Shown: piece by piece, positions 1-8,800 of the stretch | How positions within the stretch are numbered: position 1 is the first letter of the stretch | Layout: every line of letters starts with the position of its first letter | DNA from: a virus | IMG/VR virus record: IMGVR_UViG_3300025085_000199 | Span: 1-22,973 of that record | Strand: one strand, 5' to 3' | Length of the DNA stretch: 22,973 nt | Position numbers and translations under genes: made by a program | Notes under the pieces: model-generated | What the model was told of the DNA's origin: nothing | The model's database searches: none | Seen by the model: only the letters and a program-made list of their open reading frames with translations

Positions 1-1295
1 TAAAATTCATTTAATCCATCTGAATCATCTCTTAATCCATCTGCTTCATTTTCCCAATGCTCTACTACTCCAACATCGATTTTATCACCGTGGGGTCCTT
101 CGACAGGAGTTCCGGGCGTATCGAATACAGGTAATCCAAAAGAATCAATGAATCCCTCGTAGTTCCATTCCATAGGTATGAACAAACTATAGAGTCCACT
201 GCTAGTCTGTCCATTGCGGTTTCTTTTTGTAACGTCTGAGTCATTGTATAATTTTTTAAAGTTATCTCCACCTTTATCTAAAGCGTTTGATGTTGAACCC
301 ATCATACACTTTCCTATTATCCTACTTCCTAATCTCAGCGTTGTTTTTGTAACACGCCAATTGTTTAATATATTATCTGGTCTTTCCCATTTACCAGATT
401 CATCGTGAACAAGTAATCTTAACTTTTCACCATCATAAGAGTTATCTCCTGTATTCTTCCAGTCTATCGTTGTATCGAGCCCGTCGAGGTCTTTCCTCCC
501 GCTGGCGCTGGTTGTACTGGTGATGGACTTCCTTGTGAGTTTGGATGCTGGGACACGGTAGGCAAGCTCTGTCTTGGGACGGTCCATCCCGTCTTGTATT
601 GGCTTAAAGAAGAATGGATAGTGTGATGAAATTGGTACGACCTTGTCGGTAAACATCTTCTTTGCATCGCTACCAGTCTTCGATAAGATTCCGAATCTAG
701 CATCTGAAGTGAGTGTAGCTTGATTAACTGTCTCGCTGCTTGACATGAAACTAAACCCAGACCGTCTATTCTTAAGGTAGCATATTCCATAACATCTTTG
801 ATCTGCCTTGCATGCCTCCCAGAATATGAAGAATAATCTGTTTGCTTCTCGAAAGTCTGGCTTCCCAACATCAATCTTGGACCACTGCAAGTAATTGTAG
901 TGAGAGCCAGTGATATAAGTATCAACGCCTTTATTGCGGAACCAATATCCCTCTTCTCTCCTAGTAAATTCTTTATCAATGTACCCATACCAATCTTTTT
1001 TAAATTCTTCTGGATATGTTTGCCAGTCAAATATTGTTCTTATGTTTTTTAATTCTTTAGGGTAATCTGTCGCAACCCACTTATCGTGTTTGCTATACAC
1101 ATCTTCTGCAGGTGGTAAAGCAATCTTAAGATTTTGTATTTCATATATATCACCAATCTTACCTGTTTTACTTATAACAATTACATCATGTTCTTTGTTA
1201 TATCCATATTCCCAGTATTTCTTTTTATTCAGTCTATGTATCGTTGTACGCTTAATAGGTTCAATGATTTTATATAATGTTTGCTTATATGACAT
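1..1295 (-). CDS. Second terminase large subunit, T4/crAss-like lineage, partial at the left edge
   Basis: An open frame with no stop runs from an ATG at 1293-1295 to the left edge, giving 431 N-terminal residues. It reads as the ATPase half of a DNA-packaging motor. There is a degenerate Walker A-like segment KNRRSGFSF (about residues 175-183), a Walker B-like LRLLVHDES (292-300), and a coupling-type motif MMGSTSN (331-337). These are followed by NGQTSSGLYSLFIP (361-374), which I recognise from terminases of large T4-like and crAss-like phages. The long N-terminal region before the ATPase core also fits that lineage. The nuclease domain would lie beyond the left edge. The ATG overlaps the stop of the preceding gene (TAATG), implying translational coupling. 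Base composition is richer in G+C than the neighbours, peaking near 57% at 481-600. It is clearly different from the terminase at the right end. Family assignment is from recalled motifs, not a search. Confidence 0.8.
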   Translation of the reverse strand, partial: MSYKQTLYKIIEPIKRTTIHRLNKKKYWEYGYNKEHDVIVISKTGKIGDIYEIQNLKIALPPAEDVYSKHDKWVATDYPKELKNIRTIFDWQTYPEEFKKDWYGYIDKEFTRREEGYWFRNKGVDTYITGSHYNYLQWSKIDVGKPDFREANRLFFIFWEACKADQRCYGICYLKNRRSGFSFMSSSETVNQATLTSDARFGILSKTGSDAKKMFTDKVVPISSHYPFFFKPIQDGMDRPKTELAYRVPASKLTRKSITSTTSASGRKDLDGLDTTIDWKNTGDNSYDGEKLRLLVHDESGKWERPDNILNNWRVTKTTLRLGSRIIGKCMMGSTSNALDKGGDNFKKLYNDSDVTKRNRNGQTSSGLYSLFIPMEWNYEGFIDSFGLPVFDTPGTPVEGPHGDKIDVGVVEHWENEADGLRDDSDGLNEF

Positions 1296-1570
1296 TATTT
1301 AGACCTTTTTTCTGCAAAACCACTAAAAGCTTTTTCTTTATCCTGTGGTTTGTTTTCTAGCATTGCTTTTTCAGATTCAATCCTATTTAATATTTCAAAA
1401 GCATCAAAGATAGCTAACTTTTTAGTTGCTGCCGCGTTCTTTAATCTATCTGCTGCTAACTCATCTGCTGCATCTTCTACTATGATTTCTTCTTCAGCGA
1501 CTTTGATTAACTCTTGTACAGCTTTATAACCAGCTCGTATTATAGAGTTTTTCTGTTCCTTTGTGTTCAT
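1295..1570 (-). CDS. Small helical protein directly upstream of the second terminase
   Basis: A 91-residue, charged, Ala- and Glu-rich protein predicted to be almost entirely helical, with segments AADRLKNAAATKKLAIFDAF and RIESEKAMLENKPQDKEKAF and no membrane segment. The function is not recognised. Its place immediately 5' of a terminase large subunit gene, with stop and start overlapping as TAATG, is where a small terminase subunit or packaging accessory protein often sits, but no DNA-binding helix-turn-helix is obvious. The chosen ATG at 1570 makes it overlap the upstream GroES-like gene by 47 nt, which is long. The only later in-frame Met is far inside, so the start is probably right. The reading frame is real, judging from tight packing and charged composition; the role is inference. 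Confidence 0.7.
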   Translation of the reverse strand: MNTKEQKNSIIRAGYKAVQELIKVAEEEIIVEDAADELAADRLKNAAATKKLAIFDAFEILNRIESEKAMLENKPQDKEKAFSGFAEKRSK

Positions 1571-2108
1571 ACTTTATTGAAATATCATTTAATTTTATTC
1601 TATACAATCTTTTATCACCTACTATAAATTCAAATTCAGAGTATGGTGTAAATCCAACAAGCTCTCCTTTTTTTACAATATCAGAGCCGTCTGTATAAAC
1701 CACAATACCTTTTAAAGGTTCTTCTTTGTTTTCCCATTTATCTTCCGATTGTATGGGATTTACAAAACAGTAACCTGGCATTGCTACCCAGTCTTCATTT
1801 CTTTTGTACATGTACACTTGATCTAAATAACAAAAGTACATATCTTCTTTGAAATAATTACCACTATTTTTTTCAACTCCTCTAACATCGTAGTACCTTC
1901 TAAATATATTATGATGTACCATTACTTCATCGGACTCTTGTAGAGGCGTTTTAAACGCACCTGGGAGCGCTTTTACTATAGCTTCTTTACTTACATACCT
2001 ATGGTCGCTAATCGACGTGTTTAGGATTAAGTTTTTATCAGATACTTTTTTAGTGTTTTTGTAGCGGTTTTCTTTGGGTTGTATTATTAAAGCGTATGGA
2101 TTATTCAT
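1524..2108 (-). CDS. GroES-like co-chaperonin candidate (T4 gp31 analogue)
   Basis: A 194-residue soluble protein. The centre, LQESDEVMVHHNIFRRYYDV (about residues 57-76), looks like the GroES strand 'GDeVlv' followed by the His-Asn-containing insertion typical of phage co-chaperonins. The segment MPGYCFVNPI and the C-terminal KKGELVGFTPYSEFEF then RLYRIKLNDISIKY match the end of the GroES beta barrel (normally 'GDkVlf...yaG.evei...yliirEeDIla'). It is about twice the length of bacterial GroES (about 97 aa), as phage versions with extra loops can be. Such proteins cap host GroEL to fold the phage capsid protein. It lies in a tight minus-strand cluster just before a terminase gene. A barrel protein of another family is the main alternative. 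Confidence 0.5.
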   Translation of the reverse strand: MNNPYALIIQPKENRYKNTKKVSDKNLILNTSISDHRYVSKEAIVKALPGAFKTPLQESDEVMVHHNIFRRYYDVRGVEKNSGNYFKEDMYFCYLDQVYMYKRNEDWVAMPGYCFVNPIQSEDKWENKEEPLKGIVVYTDGSDIVKKGELVGFTPYSEFEFIVGDKRLYRIKLNDISIKYEHKGTEKLYNTSWL

Positions 2109-2331
2109 AATCTAAATTATACTCAATACTTATTCCCATGTTTTTATTAAAAGATTTCCAAAGCAACACTTCTTTATCCTTTTCTATATATATTTGGTAA
2201 TCGTGATCTTTCTCAAGTATATTCGTTATAATGTGGTTTCCATAAACCGCTTGTCCTATTTGATAGTGCATTGCATTATCTTTATAGTCTCTTCCTACAC
2301 TAATCTTCCTTATTAGTTTCATTTGATTCAA
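2101..2331 (-). CDS. Small unknown protein in the left cluster
   Basis: A 76-residue protein with a basic N-terminus (MNQMKLIRKI), a probable all-beta core (AVYGNHIITNILEKDHDYQI) and an acidic tail. No family is recognised. It overlaps the GroES-like gene by 8 nt and its own start lies 32 nt inside the preceding coiled-coil gene. An internal Met at residue 4 is an alternative start. Overlap with both neighbours on the same strand argues for a genuine operon member. The function is unknown. Confidence 0.6.
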   Translation of the reverse strand: MNQMKLIRKISVGRDYKDNAMHYQIGQAVYGNHIITNILEKDHDYQIYIEKDKEVLLWKSFNKNMGISIEYNLDYE

Positions 2332-2545
2332 TTTTATCTATCTCACCTGTTTCAATATTTATGTTGATTTTACCATAAGTATTTTCAAGGTCAGACTTCA
2401 TTGTATTTAATTGCATTTCTAATTGTGAGAAATTATGGGCTAGCTTGTGTCCATTGACTGTGTTTAACCCTATTTCATTTTGAGTTGTAGCAACTCTTTC
2501 TATTAAAGATTTTAAATCTTTGTGCTCTTTTTCTGTTAATTTCAT
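2300..2545 (-). CDS. Small coiled-coil protein at the head of the left cluster
   Basis: An 81-residue, charged, probably coiled-coil protein: residues 1-55 are helical with hydrophobic heptads (DLKSLIERV, LAHNFSQLEMQLNTMKSDLE). They are followed by YGKININIETGEI, an ending I recall from small conserved proteins of Bacteroidota phages. No catalytic or membrane feature is present. It is the first gene after the giant fibre genes, separated from them by 48 nt of AT-rich DNA in which I see no clear terminator. Role unknown; a scaffold or assembly accessory function is possible but only a guess. Confidence 0.65.
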   Translation of the reverse strand: MKLTEKEHKDLKSLIERVATTQNEIGLNTVNGHKLAHNFSQLEMQLNTMKSDLENTYGKININIETGEIDKIESNETNKED

Positions 2546-2593
2546 AAACTATTGAATTTGATTAAATTATATTATTATGTATATTACACGCTT

Positions 2594-5500
2594 TTAGTTT
2601 ATTTTGAATGCCATGTATATATAAGTTTGTGCGTTTTGATTAACCGCTGCACTTGAACCTAAACTAAACCCATCGCTACCGAATGCTGTTAAAGAATCAC
2701 TTGCAGTAGATTCAGTACTATCTGTATCCGGGAATAATCTTTTATTTACACCTCTTACGCTATCAAACAATCTCCAGGATTCTGCAGCTGATGTTTCTTT
2801 AATTAAAACCCAATCCGGTTGAAATCCAAGCCCTGTAATACTCTGTGTACTTCCATTACCAGTATAACTTCCAATCTTACTATAACCACTTACTGAATGG
2901 AAACAATAAGCAATGTAATCACCACCACTTGCATTTGAACCGCCACTATCACCGACTCCAATAGTTGTAGCAGATGGTACATTTCCACCCCATAAATTTG
3001 TAGCACTTCCTGCAGTTACTTTTGCAGCACTGCTGTTTAAAACCATATAATCAGATGCACTTCCTGTAATACTCATAACAGGTGTAGCCCAAACATACCA
3101 ATCAGAAGATGAATCAGTTCTTTTTACAAATACCATTTCCGGTGCTGCTGAAAGCCCGTGAGGTATTTTTGCAGTTGTAGCACCATCACCTTTATACTTA
3201 ACAATACTAAATCCTGCATTAGCATTTGCACTAACTATTGATTCTATTGATGTATTTTCATCTGTTCCAATATCAAGTGTATTGTTTTGTGAAGTAGTTT
3301 CATTATATAAATTAGTTACACTTGCTGCATCAAGTTCTCCATTATAGATTCTTACTTGGTCTAACTCACCACTATACCAATATGAGTTACTTGGTCTATT
3401 TCCTATAGCTATATTTGAAATTGTTTTTATAGTTCCATTATAATCTAAAGAACCTTTTAAATTACCATTTTCATATAATTTAATTTTACCATTTCCAAAA
3501 GTTGCTACGTGATGTTGCCACACTCCAGTTGTATAAGCATTTGTTACATCTAATTGAAAAGCAGTTTCACTTGTATTTTTAACACCAACTCTTAATCCTT
3601 GACTACCTGCTCCACCACCTGTGTGAATCATAAATACATCTGCTGCATTTGCTTCAAACAAAAAATCTATAGTAGTACCACTTGTGTTTGGTTTCCACCA
3701 CCAAGATATACTACAAGCACTACCTGTTCCTAAATCAGATGTAGCTATAGGTAAAGTGATCGTAGAACTTGAACCATTAAATTCTGCTGATTTATTAAAT
3801 TTACCACTTGCATTGTATGTAATATTAGATGTTGATGAGGCATTAAAATTGCCTGTTACATCATTTGTGTTATCTTCAAATTTATATATAGCAATAGCAT
3901 CTATATCTGTTGTGGTTTGAGTTATCGTAGGCTCATTGTCATCAGCTTTCCAAGCCCAAGAAACCCAATTTCTACTACTTTGATTTCCATCATTGCCTGT
4001 ACCAATAGTATAACTTGTATCATTGTACGACAATATTTGGTCAGTTGCTCCATATTGGGCAATCGTTGAATTAGGTCTAATAAAGTTTTTACCTCTAATT
4101 ATATCCCCTATATTGTGGTCACCTGAATCTCTTGACTTCCACCAAACCATACCAGGCTTAAAACCTGTTCCAATATCTCTTTGTGTACCACTACCAGTAT
4201 ATGTTACCGCATTAAAGCTATCCGCTAGTGTTGGTGCCGTAGTATCTGGATCTGCTGCAAAAGCTATGTAAATATATTTATCCCCATCAGCATTTACATA
4301 TCCTTCTGTTCCAGATGGTCTAAACCCATTGCTAAAAAAATCAAGTTGAGGTGCCGCATCTCCTGCACTTCCCGCCTCTGCACTTGTCTCATTAGCCATT
4401 AGATAAGAATATCTTGGATTTGTTGTGTTCCTTTTATTATCGTAAATCACCCAATTAGAAGTAGCATTATATCTTTTTACCATTATAAATGCCGGTTCAA
4501 ATCCGGTTTCAATAATAGGTCCGTTAGCGTTTCCGTTCCCTGTGTATGAGCCAATCTTTGAAAAGCCATCGACTGAATGAAAACAGTATGCTATCTGTCC
4601 TGTGCCAAGACCAACATCTCTTAATGTAAACACAGATGATGTAGGACTTGTACTATCAAACCTTGTTGTGCTTGAAGATGCAGCATTTGTATTTAAAGCT
4701 AATTTGTTACCATTTCCAGTTACTGATGAATAAACCTGCCAATCTGCTGTTGAATCTAAACCTTTATTTAAAATTAATTCAGGTGCAGCTGAAAGACCGT
4801 GTCCTACTGTATTTATAGCACCAGTTCCGTCCCATTTTACTATTGAAAATCCTAATGTCGGATTCGCTTGAACTGTTGATGTAATTGTTCCAGCGGTATT
4901 ACTAGATGTTGTTCCTCCATTTGCTTTAAAACACCAAGAAACATAGGTTTGTGAATTTTGGTTCATATCCCCCCAGGTTCCTATAGACCAACCATCATTA
5001 TTGAACGATGTTAAGGAATTTGCTTGAGCAGCTTCGGAATGTGTGTCAGTTAAATAAAGTCTTTTGGTTACCCCTCTTGTAGAATCAAATACATTTATTT
5101 TTTCAGCGTAGCTTCTTGATTTTGTTAATACTAAATCTGGTTTAAATCCTAAACTTGTAAATGATCTAGCAGTAGCATTACCTGTATAAGTAACTATTCC
5201 AAAATGTTCTGAGGGAAGAGGAGGTGTTACAGTTATACTGTATGCTCTTGCAGTTGATTGATTTTCATTATCTGTGGCTGTAACGGTAAAGTTACTTGTT
5301 GTTGAAGCACTAACATCTGGTGCTGTGCCTGTAATTGCCCCCGTCGATGTATTTAAAGAAACCCCCGAAGGTAAAGCGCCTGATGTTACAGCGTAAGTTA
5401 TTGCACCCCCATCTGGTTCTGTTGCCGCAGCTGAAACGTTTATTGTGGTGCCCGACTTAACACTCGCTAAGCTTCCTGCTGCGTTTGTAAATGCTGGTAC

Positions 5501-5881
5501 ACCATTATAAGATACATTTGTACTAGCACTTCCACCGTCTGTATTAGTTATTACTAAAGCTTGTGATCCTGCACTTTTAGCAGGTGTTGTAACTGTTAAC
5601 TGTGTAGCACTGTTTCTCGTTATTGAAGATGGTGTTGTACCACCTATAGTTACAGTTACGTTAGGATTAAAACCTCCACCGTTTATAACTAAGCTTTGGC
5701 CTCCTGCTGGATCTAAAGCCGTATCATCTCCCGGGTAATCAAAAGAAGAAAATGTAGGGTTTATAATAACTTCTCCCCATTCCATTGTACCATCACCTTT
5801 TGATTTAAGTACATTACCATCACTTCCGTTGTCTCCTCCTACCATATGAAGGTTACCTGATTTTAATCTAGTTTGTGCCAT
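2594..5881 (-). CDS. Giant modular tail-fibre/adhesin protein with IPT, Ig-like and LamG domains
   Basis: A 1095-residue protein, probably a virion adhesin binding a host surface glycan. The N-terminus (SGNLHMVGGDNGSDGNVLKS) matches the start seen in marine phage fibre proteins. Residues about 43-127 look like an IPT/TIG domain (LVINGGGFNPNVTVTIGG). Residues about 128-218 look like a putative-Ig domain (ALPSGVSLNTSTGAITGTAP). Then come repeated beta modules: A (from about 224, YTGN..GFKPDLVLTKSR), B (from about 344, GFSIVKWDGTG), C (from about 440, SKIGSYTGNG) and A' (from about 557). A LamG/concanavalin-like domain follows (about 659-864, AIYKFEDN...SISWWWKP), then B' (about 889) and C' (about 1000 to the end). 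The same order occurs in the neighbouring 1503-aa protein. The start ATG follows TTAATAA with no Shine-Dalgarno. No signal peptide or membrane segment is seen, as expected of a virion protein. Confidence 0.85.
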   Translation of the reverse strand: MAQTRLKSGNLHMVGGDNGSDGNVLKSKGDGTMEWGEVIINPTFSSFDYPGDDTALDPAGGQSLVINGGGFNPNVTVTIGGTTPSSITRNSATQLTVTTPAKSAGSQALVITNTDGGSASTNVSYNGVPAFTNAAGSLASVKSGTTINVSAAATEPDGGAITYAVTSGALPSGVSLNTSTGAITGTAPDVSASTTSNFTVTATDNENQSTARAYSITVTPPLPSEHFGIVTYTGNATARSFTSLGFKPDLVLTKSRSYAEKINVFDSTRGVTKRLYLTDTHSEAAQANSLTSFNNDGWSIGTWGDMNQNSQTYVSWCFKANGGTTSSNTAGTITSTVQANPTLGFSIVKWDGTGAINTVGHGLSAAPELILNKGLDSTADWQVYSSVTGNGNKLALNTNAASSSTTRFDSTSPTSSVFTLRDVGLGTGQIAYCFHSVDGFSKIGSYTGNGNANGPIIETGFEPAFIMVKRYNATSNWVIYDNKRNTTNPRYSYLMANETSAEAGSAGDAAPQLDFFSNGFRPSGTEGYVNADGDKYIYIAFAADPDTTAPTLADSFNAVTYTGSGTQRDIGTGFKPGMVWWKSRDSGDHNIGDIIRGKNFIRPNSTIAQYGATDQILSYNDTSYTIGTGNDGNQSSRNWVSWAWKADDNEPTITQTTTDIDAIAIYKFEDNTNDVTGNFNASSTSNITYNASGKFNKSAEFNGSSSTITLPIATSDLGTGSACSISWWWKPNTSGTTIDFLFEANAADVFMIHTGGGAGSQGLRVGVKNTSETAFQLDVTNAYTTGVWQHHVATFGNGKIKLYENGNLKGSLDYNGTIKTISNIAIGNRPSNSYWYSGELDQVRIYNGELDAASVTNLYNETTSQNNTLDIGTDENTSIESIVSANANAGFSIVKYKGDGATTAKIPHGLSAAPEMVFVKRTDSSSDWYVWATPVMSITGSASDYMVLNSSAAKVTAGSATNLWGGNVPSATTIGVGDSGGSNASGGDYIAYCFHSVSGYSKIGSYTGNGSTQSITGLGFQPDWVLIKETSAAESWRLFDSVRGVNKRLFPDTDSTESTASDSLTAFGSDGFSLGSSAAVNQNAQTYIYMAFKIN
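2821..2871 (-). repeat. Copy 1 of the fibre repeat encoding SYTGNGSTQSITGLGF
   Basis: The coding strand reads a near-identical peptide to two copies inside the neighbouring gene (about 6990-7039 and 7950-8000). Nucleotide identity is high enough to suggest recent duplication or gene conversion. It is the start of module C' of the 1095-aa protein. Confidence 0.7.
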
Positions 5882-5894
5882 TTATTAATTTATT

Positions 5895-8800
5895 TTAACT
5901 GTGTACATAAGTTCCACTTCCTGTATATTTTATTATTGTATGATTTCCATCTGTTGTAACTGTCGGTGAACCTGTTGTTGTTCCTGAATATTCAGATGTA
6001 AGTAACCTTAATATTACTACACCAGATCCTCCAGCTCCTGAATATCCACCATCATAAGTAGTTCCACCTCCACCACCTCCGGTATTTGCTGTACCAGACC
6101 CACCTGTATTAAGATTTCCAGCACCGTCACCTCCACCACCATTACCACCGGTACCTCTTGCACTATGATTCGTAAAAGATGAACCACCACCTCCACCAGC
6201 ATAAGCTACTGAAGAACCTGTAATTTCAACTGCTAATCCTGCACCACCGTTTCCACCACCACTTCCTGAACCATTATTTCCAATAGCTGAAGCACCACCA
6301 CCTCCAGCACCACCATAGTCTGGTGCGTTTTGTCCTCCTCCATCTCCTCCATTGTAACCTTGATTTGCAGTTCCAACACCTTTAGAAGAGGCTGAACCAC
6401 CACCACCACCAGAACCACCATCAGAGCCGTCTATGTGTGCGCCTGTTGGTTGATGATATATACCTCCACCACCTCCCCCAGTAGATGATATTGTTGTTAA
6501 TCCACTTGCTGCTATTGAAGATACTGCTCCATTGTTTCCTGCAGTTGTATTGTAAGTTGTACCTGCTCCACCTGCACCTATTGTAATTGTATATGTTCCT
6601 GCTGATAAAGTTATATCACTTTCAGCAGATGCACCACCACCTGATGTATTACCATAAGATGTACGAAACCCTCCGGCTCCACCACCACCTCCGTGTCTGT
6701 TACCACCTGAACCTCCTCCTGCAATAACAAGGAATGACATATTACCTGTTAAAGGTAAAGGCGTTGGGTTCATTTTAAATGCCATATATACGTAAGTGTC
6801 CCCATTTCTGTTTTCTCCGGCACCTGAACCTAATGTAAACCCATCACTGTCGAACGAAGTTACTCCTGTATCTGCATATTCTGCTGCATTTAAATTTGCA
6901 TTTACTGTAACAGAATCTCCTCTTACTGAATCAAATATAAACCAATTATCAGCACTTGTTCTGCCTTTAGTCATTACAAAGTCTGGCTTAAATCCAAGAC
7001 CAGTAATACTTTGCGTACTTCCATTACCTGTATAACTTGAAAACTTGCTATATCCACTTACTGAATGAAAAACATAAGATATATACTCACCACCACTTGT
7101 ATTTACAGTTCCATCCGAACCTATTTGATTTGTTGTGGAACCTATTGTTTTATATGCATTAGCGTCTGTTCCTCCTGTTCCACTACTATTTAAATACATA
7201 TAATTACTTGCTGGCAAAGAACTAAACCAAACTAACCAACCTTCAGAGGCATCTAATCTTTTTGTAATTATAAGATTAGGCGATGATGATAATCCGTGAC
7301 CATACGTGCCTGTACTCCCTGTTCCTGTGTATTTTACAATACTTAATCCATTTGCAGTATTTGTATTTGTTATACTTGGTATTGTCCCATCAATATTAGA
7401 TTGCCAAGTATTACCTGCTTTCCAAGCCCAAGCTACATAGTTTGTTCCTGTGTTATTATAGTTACCTGCATTTGTACCAAATTGTAAATATCCATCACCT
7501 ACACCTGTGAAATATTGTGATTCATTTACTTCTGCAGCAATATCACTTGATTTTAATGTCTGCCCAATACCTCTGGCAGCATCGTGTAATTGATGAGTAT
7601 TTGTTGTACTTCTTGATTTAATCCAAACCAAATCAGGTCTGAAGCCTAAACCTTCAACTTTTTGATTTGCACCTGTTCCAGTATATGTTAATATTTTAAA
7701 GCTATCCGCTAATGTTGTGTTAATTGGTATGTTTTTAGCTATTGCCCAGTAGATATAAGTTGAACCACTTGCATTTCTGTCTGCATCATTATCTTCTAAT
7801 TTAAAACCATCAGATTCAAAAGATAATCTTAAACCACTAAATTCTGAATTATCAGTATTTGCTCTTAACATTGGTTGTCCTCTACGAGAATCATAAATAT
7901 TCCAATTTCCTGTGCCACTACTTCTTTTTAACATTACAAAGTCAGGTTTAAAACCTAACCCAGTAATACTTTGCGTGCTTCCATTCCCGCTATAACTTCC
8001 AAATTTCTGGTAACCTGTTACATCGTGGAAACAATAAGCGATAAAGTCTTCATTATTTACATTAACATCATTATCAGTGCCTATGCTAAATGATGTTGAT
8101 GATGGTGCAGTATCATTCCAAAAAGCACTTGATGTTCCTTCCGCATTGTCCCTATTTAAATAAATAACTTTTGTTGCACCTACACTTGTATGATAAACCG
8201 CCCAATGAGCATTTCCGCTATGAGTGTTAGAAAGGTTTTTCACTAAAATCATATTAGGGGCAGCTGATAACCCATGAGGAACTGTCGTTGCACTACCTGT
8301 TCCTTCATATTTGACAATTGAGAAACCTGCATTTGCATTTGCACTAACAATTGATTGCGTACCAGCAACATAAGTCATTCCTAAACTTAAACTATTGTTT
8401 TGTGCTGCTGTTTCTGCATATAGTGTTGCTACATTAGAAGCTGTCAATGCTTTATCATAAATTCTAACTTGATCCATTCTACCGTCCGTTCTCTGACCCC
8501 CATTATCAGCCCTATACATTAAGCCATAATCAGATGAATGATTACTTGCGTTGCCTGTATAAGAATTAGTTCCTTCTAATGAACCATTTATGTAAAGAGC
8601 CATACCATTTGTAGTATCAAATGTTATAACAATATGATACCAAGTACTTGCAGATAAAGTTGTTGATGAATTTATATCGTAAGCTGTATTAACTAAATTT
8701 CTTCTATATTTTACTGAATAATTACCCCTTAATCTAACATTAGTATCGTGGTTATAAAACAACATATCTTCATCTTGTAATGTATCAAGATATACCCAAC

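Noticed and set aside
65-271. 68-aa minus-strand frame near the left edge
   Set aside because: Out-of-frame shadow of the second terminase gene.
464-1030. 188-aa minus-strand frame with an apparent hydrophobic segment
   Set aside because: It lies wholly inside the second terminase gene in another frame; the terminase frame is uninterrupted over the same region and carries recognisable motifs.
6017-6421. Val/Leu/Glu-rich minus-strand frames of about 60 aa
   Set aside because: Frame-shifted readings of glycine codon runs (GGT/GGA) in the fibre tip; the composition is an artefact.
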